From Segatella salivae DSM 15606 (GTDB lineage: Bacteria; Bacteroidota; Bacteroidia; Bacteroidales; Bacteroidaceae), in the NCBI RefSeq assembly GCF_000185845.1, contig NZ_GL629647.1, forward strand, positions 1,744,955 to 1,772,323: DNA of 27,369 bases, given 5' to 3'. Each line of letters starts with the position of its first letter. Position 1 is the stretch's first letter. This document shows positions 8,077 through 15,379 of this stretch, piece after piece. The notes below the pieces were generated by a model that worked only from the letters and a program-made list of their open reading frames with translations, was not told the origin of the DNA and ran no database searches. The position numbers and the translations under genes are program-made.

Positions 8077-8108
8077 AAGCACTTACAAATATCTTGTAGG
8101 TGCTTTTT
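8077..8108 (+). terminator. Rho-independent terminator just after the tRNA fragment
   Basis: AAGCACTTACAA (8077-8088) pairs with TTGTAGGTGCTT (8094-8105), with one G-T pair, around five bases; a T-run follows. It starts 11 bases after the tRNA fragment. This suggests it was the original terminator of the chromosomal tRNA gene, left on the chromosome side when the element integrated. Confidence 0.75.
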
Positions 8109-8162
8109 ATTTTAAATGTGTTTTTTAGGAGGAAGATGTTTGCATTTCAAGGAAAAATCATT

Positions 8163-8345
8163 TTCGGCCATGGCCGAAGATGGGAATAAGCTGAAAAGGA
8201 AGTTTCGGCCGCGGCCGAAAAGGTGAAATGTGCATGAAAGGGAATTTCGGCCGCGGCCGAAGAAGAAAAAACGCTAAAAAGAGAGTTTCGGCCATGGCCG
8301 AAAATATAAATATCGCGCAATTCTGAGTTTCGGCCACGGCCGAAA
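8163..8345. repeat. Array of five 16 to 18-bp palindromes at 41/42-bp spacing
   Basis: The consensus is TTTCGGCCnnGGCCGAAA. Copies lie at 8163-8178, 8203-8220, 8246-8261, 8286-8303 and 8328-8345. Their centres are 41, 42, 41 and 42 bp apart, about four turns of B-DNA, so all would face one side of the helix. The centre is AT, GC, GC, AT and AC. The segments between are purine-rich on the plus strand and only loosely alike (for example GCTGAAAAGGAAG and GCATGAAAGGGAAT). The palindrome is therefore the conserved part of an otherwise decayed tandem repeat. It lies between the tRNA-side terminator and the 3' end of the GH109-like gene. No function is known to me; a multi-site protein-binding element is the leading idea. 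Nothing else stands out at 8346-8445. Confidence 0.9.
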
Positions 8346-8445
8346 GAGTTTAAAACAACGATAGAGAGGCTCGGCTTGCGCTACTAATGCAATTATGGAA
8401 ACGTTTTAATTGTCTACGGGAGGATAAGATTAAAATGCGTGGTTT

Positions 8446-9726
8446 TTATCTGACAAAGCCTGCGCCACGCGTGAAATCGGGAATCATTACAGGCATTGAG
8501 CCATGTTCGATAGAAAGTTTTGAGAGTTCTGCGATGCTACACCATTCCGCCAAATCATAAACATCCATATCTAAGGGAAGTCCCTGTTGCAGACAATGAG
8601 CCAATCGCAAATCCATGAAATAAGACATGCCCCCACGTGGATCAAGCTGCTTGGCTAAGTTTATTGTCTCGGGACGAAAGTCGGGAGCATAGCTATGGAG
8701 CAACGTTTCTATCTGCGAAGCACTCAACAACACACTATTCTCATCAATGTCTATGCCCACTTTAGCGGCCGATTCGCGACTGAGCATAATTTCTGGAGTT
8801 GGATATTTGGCTGCGTAACCCTGCGTTCCGATAACCTGGAACATACGGTTATATGGACGTGGGCTCATCACATTGTGTTGGATAAGAATAGTTTTGCCTT
8901 TCAATGTGCGTATCGTCGTTGACGTTTGGTCACCATTGGCAAAGAAACTGCAAGGTGTCTGCATCACCTTTTGATAAATTTGTGTTCCTATGAAGGCATC
9001 CGTCTGCATCGATGTAAGATAGTACATGCGGTCGGTTTTATGCATGTTTAGAAGTTTACAAGCTGGTCCGATGCTGTGTGTGGGATAAACATCGCCACTA
9101 TTTTGCTGGGCATAAGCCATGCGCCACGGCGTCCAACGGTCTCCAATGGGGTGCGCGTAGCCGCCTTCCACATGAATCAGTTCACCAAACAGACCTTTTT
9201 GAGCCATTTTTTCGACCGCCATTTCAAAATCATCATACACGGTGTTTTCCAACATCATACAATGTTGTTGCGTGCGTTCGGCTGTGTCTATCAGCTGCCA
9301 GATATCTTTTAAGGAGAGCGCAGCAGGCACTTCGACGGCCACATTCTTTCTGTTTTGCATGGCATGGACGGCAATCGGCGCATGCGAAAGCCAGTCTGTG
9401 CAGACATAGATGAGGTTAACGGCGGGCAGTTGGCACAATTCGATGTAGGCTGATTCGCCACTAAAGACGGCGGGGCGCGGCTTGCCTAATTGTGCAACTT
9501 GCCTCGAAACTTCCTCTGCAGTAGACTTAACGCTGTCGCAAACTGCCACGATTTCGACGCCGGGGATGTGGCACCAGCGCATCACCGCTTGCCGACCACG
9601 AGCGCCGACGCCCACAAAGGCCACACGCAACAGGCGCAATGGCGGGAGCGTTAGCGAGAGAACATCGCGCTGATTCGCTGCGCGAACTGGGGTGAAAGTC
9701 TCTATTGGGTGCATCGTAGATGTCAT
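8446..9726 (-). CDS. Gfo/Idh/MocA-family oxidoreductase, GH109-like
   Basis: This 426-residue protein has an N-terminal NAD-binding Rossmann fold: RVAFVGVGARGRQAVMRW at residues 34-51, then VEIVAVCDS, and NLIYVCTDWLSHAPIAVHAM near residue 104. NVAVEVPAALSL (near 128) follows. The second domain has features of GH109, the NAD-dependent alpha-N-acetylgalactosaminidases: MMLENTVYDDFEMAV, GELIHVEGGYAHP and SGDVYPTHSIGPACKLLN (about residues 157-227). GH109 enzymes act on N-acetylgalactosamine in glycans through a transient oxidation by bound NAD. The start at 9726 leaves about 34 residues before the fold. I see no Tat or Sec signal, so this copy may be cytoplasmic. Substrate is unproven. Transcription probably starts from a TATATTTG box about 31 bases upstream. 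Confidence 0.8.
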   Translation of the reverse strand: MTSTMHPIETFTPVRAANQRDVLSLTLPPLRLLRVAFVGVGARGRQAVMRWCHIPGVEIVAVCDSVKSTAEEVSRQVAQLGKPRPAVFSGESAYIELCQLPAVNLIYVCTDWLSHAPIAVHAMQNRKNVAVEVPAALSLKDIWQLIDTAERTQQHCMMLENTVYDDFEMAVEKMAQKGLFGELIHVEGGYAHPIGDRWTPWRMAYAQQNSGDVYPTHSIGPACKLLNMHKTDRMYYLTSMQTDAFIGTQIYQKVMQTPCSFFANGDQTSTTIRTLKGKTILIQHNVMSPRPYNRMFQVIGTQGYAAKYPTPEIMLSRESAAKVGIDIDENSVLLSASQIETLLHSYAPDFRPETINLAKQLDPRGGMSYFMDLRLAHCLQQGLPLDMDVYDLAEWCSIAELSKLSIEHGSMPVMIPDFTRGAGFVR

Positions 9727-9756
9727 TTCGATTGTGATTTTGTTTTAATTGCTGTG

Positions 9757-9764
9757 CAAATATA
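9757..9764 (-). promoter_or_regulatory. Bacteroidetes -7 box for the GH109-like gene
   Basis: The leftward strand reads TATATTTG, matching TAnnTTTG, 31 bases before the start codon at 9726. An upstream TTTG is present but about 25 bases away, longer than the usual spacing, so this may be a weak or activator-dependent promoter. The rest of 9765-9960 shows nothing recognisable. Confidence 0.5.
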
Positions 9765-9961
9765 CCCAAAAAAGTGAGAAGAAGAAAGGCAAACGGATGA
9801 AATGAATGCAGAAAAGGCTGCGATTCTGCCTATTGAAAGAGGGAGAAAGGGAGCGGAAAGCAAGAAAGAGAAGGTTGGCAAAGGCCGAACGACAGGCCAC
9901 GATGTGAAACACAAAGTAAAAGTAAGCCGACAAAGATTAATTTGAAATATATTGCTCATCG

Positions 9962-9994
9962 TTTGCAGTATTCAAGATATATTTCGTAATTTTG
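9962..9994 (+). promoter_or_regulatory. Promoter for the SemiSWEET transcript
   Basis: TTTG at 9962-9965, 21 bases, then TAATTTTG at 9987-9994 fits the Bacteroidetes promoter well. Transcription should start near 10000, about 330 bases before the SemiSWEET start codon. Confidence 0.6.
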
Positions 9995-9999
9995 CGATG

Positions 10000-10330
10000 T
10001 GATAACGAGTTGATTTATACGCAATTTCAATGGAATCAACATTCAGCTACAAGCCGAAAGGCGCGCCGCCAGCACCGCTGATTAACGAGCTTCGATTCTA
10101 AGCGCAAACAGATTCAAGTTTGAAGAGAGGCACAAGCAACGCACCACATCACGCAAAGAGTAGGTTGTCGACTGCTAACGCAAAACAGAATGCAACAACA
10201 ATGCGTTCGTTTCTATCAGCAGCAAAGGATATATTCGGGAGAAATTGATAACATTTTTATTTTTATAAGCACAAGGGCTGCGGTGTTAGTAATAACCCGT
10301 TGCCGAATAATTCATTAAAGTTTAAAGACT
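10000..10330 (+). promoter_or_regulatory. Long leader of the SemiSWEET gene, with a possible 23-codon ORF
   Basis: No second promoter is seen between 10000 and the gene, so the transcript likely has a long 5' leader. Near its start GTTGATT (10009-10015) can pair with AATCAAC (10034-10040). The ATG of a small frame at 10030-10101 (protein starting MESTFSYKPKGAPPAP and ending LINELRF) lies in this hairpin. The small frame is not recognised and has no database support here. The rest has no clear structure or known riboswitch signature. It could be a regulatory leader, or an independent small RNA ending before the gene. Confidence 0.35.
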
Positions 10331-10591
10331 ATGACAAAAGAAAAGTTCTTCACAAACTTAGGTTGGGTGGGTATGGCGACATCGGTTTTGATGTATATTT
10401 TCTATATCGCCCAGATTGATAACAACCTCCATGGTCAGAAAGGTGCCTTCATTCAACCATTTATGGCGGCCATAAACTGCACATTGTGGGTTGGTTATGG
10501 TCTCTTCAAAGAGAAGCGCGATTGGGCTCTTGCCTTAGCAAATGCACCGGGTATTATCTTTGGTTTGATCACCGCTTTCACCTCTTTGTAA
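10331..10591 (+). CDS. SemiSWEET-family sugar transporter
   Basis: This 86-residue membrane protein has the three-helix layout of SemiSWEETs, half-size relatives of eukaryotic SWEETs that work as dimers to move sugars along their gradient. Helix 1 covers WVGMATSVLMYIFYIAQI (about residues 12-29) and the loop NLHGQKGAFIQP follows. Helix 2 is FMAAINCTLWVGYGLF (about 44-59), with the Asn and Trp expected near the sugar pocket. After KEKRDW, helix 3 is LANAPGIIFGLITAF (about 69-83). Length and loops are normal for the family. It is a single-gene transcript with a terminator 50 bases after the stop. The transported sugar cannot be told from sequence. Confidence 0.85.
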   Translation: MTKEKFFTNLGWVGMATSVLMYIFYIAQIDNNLHGQKGAFIQPFMAAINCTLWVGYGLFKEKRDWALALANAPGIIFGLITAFTSL

Positions 10592-10641
10592 GCCAAGCGG
10601 AAAGAAATTAGACGAAAAATAGCATAAAATCTATGTACGAA

Positions 10642-10679
10642 GTCCCTCGACAGGCACAATGACTGCTTTGTTGAGGGAC
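10642..10679 (+). terminator. Hairpin terminator after the SemiSWEET gene
   Basis: GTCCCTCGACA (10642-10652) pairs with TGTTGAGGGAC (10669-10679), with one G-T pair, around a 16-base loop. A weak T-rich stretch (ATTTGTTTG) follows. Between it and the next promoter (10680-10866) I see only a short ATGAG/CTCAT inverted repeat. Confidence 0.55.
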
Positions 10680-10866
10680 ATTTGTTTGAATGAGTTTACA
10701 GGCTCATCTCACCCACTCGCCGCTGCTCAGTCAGCATGGCTGTTGTGCTATTCGGCCCTATCCACTCACTCAAAACGAGCCGTTTTTCTGCCCATTTCCT
10801 TTCGGTTATCCCCTAAAAGAGACTGAAAAACAAACGTTTACATGAGGCTTTGTCAAAAGAAAGACC

Positions 10867-10874
10867 TATCTTTG
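10867..10874 (+). promoter_or_regulatory. Bacteroidetes -7 box for the C10 protease gene
   Basis: TATCTTTG lies 48 bases before the start codon at 10923, giving a leader of about 43 bases. A TTTG lies only 14 bases upstream and no TTTG sits at the usual spacing, so the -33 part is unclear. Confidence 0.5.
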
Positions 10875-10922
10875 CAGTGATACTTCATTATAACGGACGA
10901 AAAAAAGATATAACAACACATC

Positions 10923-13553
10923 ATGCTAAGACGCTTGAAAGCCTTCGTTGAGCCTCGACAAACGCCTCGTTTCACGGCTCTTTTATTTGCATTGCTATGC
11001 TCTTCTGCCTATGGTTTCGCCAAAGAAATTACGCCAAACAAGGCATTGGAGATTGCCAAACGATACATTACTCCCGCTGTTGTGACGCAAAAGTCACGCG
11101 CAACTCGCGCTACCTCTGCGGCTGCTTCCACCCCTTTTTATCTCTATAACGACAAGCGTGGGCAGGGCTTTGTCATCGTTTCGGCCGATGATGTTATGGG
11201 CGAGGTGTTAGCTTACAGCACAAAAGGTTCACTCGATACCACCAAACTGAATCCTGAAGCGCGGTTCTTGTTACAACAATATCGCGAAGTCTATCGCGCC
11301 CTTCAACAATATCCACAAACGAAGTCGCGTGCCCTCGTCGCCTCATCTCAAACAGATGAAGTTGCGCCATTGCTGAAATCACACTGGGGACAGGGTGAGC
11401 CCTATAACCAACAGACCCAATATGTCACGGGATGTGTAGCCACTGCAATGGCTCAACTCATGTATTTTCATCAATGGCCTAAGCGCGGTCAGGGAGAGAA
11501 CTCTTATACTGTGGCCTTTGATCACACGCAACGCACGGCCAACTTTGCAGCGTCTGAATATGCTTGGAAACAGATGTTGCCCGACTATCCGCACGGATCT
11601 TACACACAACAACAGGCCAATGCCGTTGCAAAACTCATGAATGATGTCGGCATTTCGGTATTTATGCAATACACCTCTGGTGCAAGCAGTGCCTCAAACT
11701 ATGCTGCGGCACAAGCCTTTCGCAATCATTTCGACTATGATGTAGCCATGATTACGAAGCAGGATGAAGGCACTTCACACTTCTTGGAGATTGTACAGAG
11801 CGAGCTACGGAAAGGCTTTCCGCTCTATATCTCTGGCAATTCAAAGAATAATGCAGCTGGACACGCGTGGGTAGCAGACGGCTTTGACCGCAACGGAATG
11901 GTGCACATGAACTTCGGTTGGGATGGACAGGCCGACGGATTTTATTCACTTTCGGCACTCAGCCTCAGCACTTCAGGAAAAGAATTCAATGGGAGACCAT
12001 TGGCGTTCAACAGACAACTCATGGTCATGGCAGTGCATCCAAATCGTCAAGGCACACCTCCCATTGACGAACAACTGCGTGAAGGTGCGCCAAACTTAGC
12101 CTTCACCATCGAAGGAGACATGCACTTCACGGAGACACCTCCCACAACTACGGGCACCGAAGCCCATATTACGATTAATCATTTCACAAATCAAAGCAGC
12201 CAACCCTTTTGTGGTGACCTCGGCATTGGCATCTTCTCGGCCGACGATTCGCCTGTGCGCATCTGCCCATCAACCTTTCATGAGGCAGGCGGATACACCG
12301 TTTCGCGCTTTGCCGACTATGGAGGCAAGATGTCACCCAGTGCACTTATCAACGAGGATGTGACGATTCCACTCAAACTTTCAGGTCTTGCCGACGGACA
12401 ATATACGCTTTCAGCCGTTGCCTGCGAACGCCACGCGTCGGGTGATTTCGGTTCATGGACAAAGCTGAAAAAGGCACCACGCATCGTGTTTAAGGTTGAA
12501 GCGGGTCACATTTCCTATCTCGAAATGCCGTCAACTGCCCCGGCTTTCCAGCTCATGGCTGCCCCAACGTTTGACAAGCCCCTTTATTCGGGTGCGAAGA
12601 ACACGGCCCATGTCATGCTGCGCAAACTCAATGCACTGCCTTTTGACGGTGTGGTGAGCCTCGAATTTATCGGTAGCGATGGCCTGCCGGCAGCCACTTT
12701 CACCACCGAAAAGAGTGTAGACTTTGAGATGTTTGCCACAACGCGCGTAACGCTTCCTTTGTCGTTGCCTGAACATCTCACGCCGGGGGATTATGAATTG
12801 CGCCTTAGTGTCATCAAAGACTATACCCAAGAGACTTGCATTGTGCGTTCCGTCAACATGCAAGCACCTACGCATGTGAACGTAGAACAACGCGACCAAC
12901 GCAACATTTTGTTTAACAATGTCTTGGGAATTGTGCAAGATAACTCGGGAGAAAGCATTCCGGCAGACAGAATTGACCAGAGAACAACGCCGCTGTTCAA
13001 GCTTGGATGTATCGCTTTCAGCCGTGAACAAGCCGAATATACCGGTCCCATCACGCTGCAACTTGTAGATGACGAGGAGAAACGGAGCATCGATCTCAAG
13101 ACCAATCCGGATGCAATCAGCCTCAACCATGAGGCAAACACCTTGCAAATCATGAGCGGATGGTTGCGTGCAAGCGACCTAAAAATCATCAATAATCGTG
13201 ACTATCGCCTTACATTGACAGGCAAACAAGGCGATAAAGTCATTGACCTCTGGCCCGAAGACGTAGCGCCTTTCATCGTGTCTATTGTCAATGGGCCTTA
13301 CAATCAATATCCTGATAATGGGACAGACGGCATTGATGAGGTGGCGCAGGCAGCTGATGTGCGCTTCAATGGCAGTCTGCTTGAGGTGAGTCAAGAGGGA
13401 TTGCAGCGTGTCAGTGTATATCATCCGAGCGGCATTCTGGTAGCAAACAAAGACATAAAAGGCCAAAACCATGTGGCCATTGCCCTTCCGCATGGCCTAT
13501 ATCTCGTGAAAATCACGACACAAAAAGGCAGCTTTACGAAGATGGTTAGATAG
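10923..13553 (+). CDS. Secreted C10-family cysteine protease (streptopain/interpain-like) with type IX secretion domain
   Basis: An 876-residue protease close in length and layout to Prevotella interpain A. A signal peptide (TALLFALLCSSAYGFA, about residues 18-33) precedes a Spi-type inhibitory prodomain with PFYLYNDKRGQGFVIVSADD near 71-90. The catalytic domain starts at VAPLLKSHWGQGEPYN (147). The nucleophile is Cys171 in VTGCVATAMAQLMY, the His is His314 in AAGHAWVADGF, and Asn330/Trp333 lie in MNFGWDGQADGFYSL. Beta-rich, Ig-like sequence follows to about 820. The last 50 or so residues (VYHPSGILVANKDI, then HGLYLVKITTQKGSFTKMVR) are a type A sorting domain for the type IX secretion system. 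The enzyme should thus be exported, cell-surface bound or released, and activated by loss of its prodomain. Interpains degrade host proteins, which would suit a host-associated organism; that role is inferred. Confidence 0.92.
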   Translation: MLRRLKAFVEPRQTPRFTALLFALLCSSAYGFAKEITPNKALEIAKRYITPAVVTQKSRATRATSAAASTPFYLYNDKRGQGFVIVSADDVMGEVLAYSTKGSLDTTKLNPEARFLLQQYREVYRALQQYPQTKSRALVASSQTDEVAPLLKSHWGQGEPYNQQTQYVTGCVATAMAQLMYFHQWPKRGQGENSYTVAFDHTQRTANFAASEYAWKQMLPDYPHGSYTQQQANAVAKLMNDVGISVFMQYTSGASSASNYAAAQAFRNHFDYDVAMITKQDEGTSHFLEIVQSELRKGFPLYISGNSKNNAAGHAWVADGFDRNGMVHMNFGWDGQADGFYSLSALSLSTSGKEFNGRPLAFNRQLMVMAVHPNRQGTPPIDEQLREGAPNLAFTIEGDMHFTETPPTTTGTEAHITINHFTNQSSQPFCGDLGIGIFSADDSPVRICPSTFHEAGGYTVSRFADYGGKMSPSALINEDVTIPLKLSGLADGQYTLSAVACERHASGDFGSWTKLKKAPRIVFKVEAGHISYLEMPSTAPAFQLMAAPTFDKPLYSGAKNTAHVMLRKLNALPFDGVVSLEFIGSDGLPAATFTTEKSVDFEMFATTRVTLPLSLPEHLTPGDYELRLSVIKDYTQETCIVRSVNMQAPTHVNVEQRDQRNILFNNVLGIVQDNSGESIPADRIDQRTTPLFKLGCIAFSREQAEYTGPITLQLVDDEEKRSIDLKTNPDAISLNHEANTLQIMSGWLRASDLKIINNRDYRLTLTGKQGDKVIDLWPEDVAPFIVSIVNGPYNQYPDNGTDGIDEVAQAADVRFNGSLLEVSQEGLQRVSVYHPSGILVANKDIKGQNHVAIALPHGLYLVKITTQKGSFTKMVR

Positions 13554-13845
13554 CAGGCGTGGCATGGGCAAGGCTGCCTTGTGACCTAAGAAAAAGCAAG
13601 GCAAACGCCGTTGGCAGCCTGTTGGCAAGATATTGTCTTTCAAGGTGTTACCCTGTTCCTTATGAACATCACCGCCATTTGCGGCATTTCATCGCACAAA
13701 ATGGCGCAAATCACGGCGTAAAATAAAGGAGATTAGCGCGCTATTTGACGCAAATCATGGCATCGAAGCCATGGAATGGCTTCACACATCCCAAAAGCTT
13801 GCCCCCAAGTTGCGCCCCTTTTACCCTCCATTTCCTAAGCATTCT

Positions 13846-13896
13846 ACTCCCCTCTCCTTGGAGAGGGGCCGGGGGTGAGGCTTTGTTTCCCTCTCC
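13846..13896 (+). repeat. Dispersed hairpin repeat, copy 1
   Basis: CCCCTCTCCTTGGAGAGGGG forms a perfect 8-bp stem with a 4-base loop, followed by GGGGGTGAGGCTTTGTTTCC. Related copies lie at 25697-25747 and 26543-26592. Short repeats of this look are common between genes in Bacteroidetes and some other bacteria; their function is not settled. Confidence 0.75.
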
Positions 13897-13961
13897 TTTT
13901 TTCGTTATGGGGCTGGCAGTTCGACCTTGTTTCCCTCTCCTTCTTTCGCTATGGGCCTAAG
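13882..13961 (+). repeat. Two-copy tandem duplication, 44-bp period
   Basis: TTTGTTTCCCTCTCC followed by a TTTTTTCGTTATGGGGCT-type segment is repeated 44 bases later as CTTGTTTCCCTCTCC and TTCTTTCGCTATGGGCCT. The first copy overlaps the tail of the dispersed hairpin repeat, so the tail appears to have duplicated locally. Confidence 0.6.
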
Positions 13962-13995
13962 GCTTTGCCTTTCTTTTCATTTCCAAACCAAAACA

Positions 13996-14027
13996 TTTGC
14001 ATTTGAAGTAAGAATATATTAATTTTG
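13996..14027 (+). promoter_or_regulatory. Promoter for coaD
   Basis: TTTG at 13996-13999, 20 bases, then TAATTTTG at 14020-14027 matches the Bacteroidetes consensus exactly. The expected start of transcription falls at about 14031-14035, on or next to the first ATGs of coaD. Confidence 0.7.
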
Positions 14028-14030
14028 CAA

Positions 14031-14498
14031 ATGATGGAAAAAGAAAAGCGGATAGCACTCTTTACGGGCACGTTTGACCCCTTTACAATCGGTCATCAGA
14101 ACATTGTTGACCGTGCACTCCCCCTATTCGACCACCTCGTTATTGCCGTTGCAGTCAGCAAACTCAAGCATACGAGCGAAGAAATTGAGGCACGTGTGGC
14201 AGCCATTAAAGCCGTTTATGCCGACGAAGAGCGCGTCACCGTGAAGTCATACGACGACCTTACGGTTGACATGGCACGCAGAGAAGGCGCACATTTCATT
14301 GTGCGTGGCGTGCGATCGGTAAAAGATTATGAGTATGAACGCGAGCAAGCGGACGTCAATCGGCAGTTGAATGGTGTTGAAACCATACTGTTGTTTGCCG
14401 ACCCTTCGCTATCAAGCATCAGCAGTTCCTTGGTGAGAGAGCTACGCTTCTTTGGCAAAGATGCCGACGAATGGGTGGCAAAACCAAAACGAAAATAA
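14031..14498 (+). CDS. coaD: Phosphopantetheine adenylyltransferase
   Basis: CoaD transfers AMP from ATP to 4'-phosphopantetheine, giving dephospho-CoA in coenzyme A synthesis. The 155-residue protein begins RIALFTGTFDPFTIGHQNIV. It carries the nucleotidyltransferase GTFDPFTIGH motif (Thr/His-x-Gly-His), then HFIVRGVRSVKDYEYEREQA and SLSSISSSLVRELRFFG, all typical of bacterial PPAT. I prefer the ATG at 14031 or 14034, because no later Met precedes the first strand and the upstream TTG frame enters the promoter. The promoter placement implies a leaderless or nearly leaderless message. ybeY follows after 29 bases and is probably co-transcribed. Confidence 0.95.
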   Translation: MMEKEKRIALFTGTFDPFTIGHQNIVDRALPLFDHLVIAVAVSKLKHTSEEIEARVAAIKAVYADEERVTVKSYDDLTVDMARREGAHFIVRGVRSVKDYEYEREQADVNRQLNGVETILLFADPSLSSISSSLVRELRFFGKDADEWVAKPKRK

Positions 14499-14527
14499 GG
14501 AAAATAAGGATAAACAAGTTCAATGTT

Positions 14528-14959
14528 ATGATTACATACAACACAGATGGCGTCTCAATGCCTAAGCTAAAGAAACGCATTATCAACCGATGGATAAAGC
14601 AAGTTGCAGCAACCTATGGGCGAAAAGTGGGCGATATAGGCTATATGTTCGTTGACGATGCAAAGATACTACAGGTGAACAACGAGTATCTTGGCCACGA
14701 TTATTACACCGACATCATTACATTTGACTATGACGAAGACGACATTGTGAGTGGCGATCTCGTGATAAGCATAGACACAGTGAAGTCGAATGCCGAATTG
14801 TTTGGAAAGGAATATGAAGACGAACTCCATCGTGTCATCATCCATGGCATATTGCATCTTTGTGGCATTAACGACAAAGGACCGGGTGAACGCGAAATAA
14901 TGGAGGCCAATGAAAACAAGGCTTTGGCAATATTGAAAGCCTTAGAAGAAAAACAATAA
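14528..14959 (+). CDS. ybeY: rRNA maturation endoribonuclease YbeY
   Basis: YbeY is a metal-dependent RNase needed for 16S rRNA 3'-end maturation and ribosome quality control. The 143-residue protein carries the family motif as HGILHLCGINDK (about residues 106-117). It has His106 and His110, but an Asp at the place of the third His of HGxLHLxGxDH; a Gly-x-(Asn/Lys)-Asp-Lys variant is, from memory, common in Bacteroidetes YbeY. TDIITFDYDE near residue 61 and SGDLVISIDTV near 75 also fit. I chose the ATG at 14528 over an earlier in-frame ATG at 14471, which would overlap coaD with a Lys/Arg-rich extension. A hairpin terminator lies about 90 bases downstream. Confidence 0.93.
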   Translation: MITYNTDGVSMPKLKKRIINRWIKQVAATYGRKVGDIGYMFVDDAKILQVNNEYLGHDYYTDIITFDYDEDDIVSGDLVISIDTVKSNAELFGKEYEDELHRVIIHGILHLCGINDKGPGEREIMEANENKALAILKALEEKQ

Positions 14960-15379
14960 GAAGAAAACACACTTTTGTTTGAATGAGATGAGCCTGCGTG
15001 TTGTGGCTTGTCTTCTTATCATTCAGCACAACCAAACTTTAAAAACAAAAAATATGCGACCTTCAACAGGCCGCATATTTTTTATAATGTCCATCATGTT
15101 GCTCTTTCAGAAGTTTTTGGTTATGAAACCAAAATCATCATGATGGAACCTGATTCATTATAACTCTCTAAACAAATAATTTTTGAATGCGAAAAATGAA
15201 ATAACATTTGCCCTCACGGGTTGTTGCAATTTACAAAGTTGAGTACTTAATAGTCTAAAACTTAAACCTTCGATGCAAAGGTATAAATAACTGCAACTAT
15301 AAAGTATCACAAATGTTCACATGTTCTCACAAATCTTCATTTTCCCCTTGTTTAGAGGTTTTTTTGTTCTCACAATTTT
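14960..15379. other. Gene-free region with a bidirectional terminator and a possible leftward transcript
   Basis: Besides the terminator at 15047-15083, TTTTGGTT (15115-15122) pairs with AACCAAAA (15127-15134) around four bases. A leftward TACCTTTG box lies at 15283-15276 but lacks a -33 element at normal spacing. TGTTCTCACAA occurs at about 15322 and 15365, each followed by a CTTCATTTT or TTTCATTTC-like stretch, a 43-bp-period duplication overlapping the 3' end of the regulator gene. No ORF of note is seen. Confidence 0.5.
15047..15083. terminator. Strong bidirectional terminator between ybeY and the regulator gene
   Basis: AAAAAATATGCG (15047-15058) pairs perfectly with CGCATATTTTTT (15072-15083). 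An inner CCT/AGG pairing follows one mismatch. T-runs follow on both strands; leftward it reads TTTTTTGTTTTT. It can end the coaD-ybeY message from the left and the leftward operon from the right. Confidence 0.85.

Larger units (their letters stand above)
13554..13995. other. Gene-free region with overlapping inverted and direct repeats
   Basis: No convincing gene is seen. Just after the protease stop, TGCCTTG (13575-13581) can pair with CAAGGCA (13597-13603), and GGCTGCC (13572-13578) with GGCAGCC (13613-13619). These compete and may form a terminator, though no T-run follows. GCGCAAATCACGGC and ACGCAAATCATGGC recur at about 13706 and 13750. A dispersed repeat (13846-13896) and a 44-bp-period duplication (13882-13961) complete the region. 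Confidence 0.6.

Noticed and set aside
8163..8345. CRISPR array (short repeats with similar-length spacers)
   Set aside because: Repeats are only 16 to 18 bases and fully palindromic. Spacers are about 24 bases, low in complexity and resemble one another. No cas genes are present.
12531..13148. Leftward ORF of 205 codons
   Set aside because: It lies inside the C10 protease gene in another frame, has no recognisable domain, and the rightward frame has clear catalytic motifs.
13745..13960. Rightward ORF of 71 codons after the protease gene
   Set aside because: It runs through the dispersed hairpin repeat and its 44-bp duplication, so its protein is only a translation of repeats.
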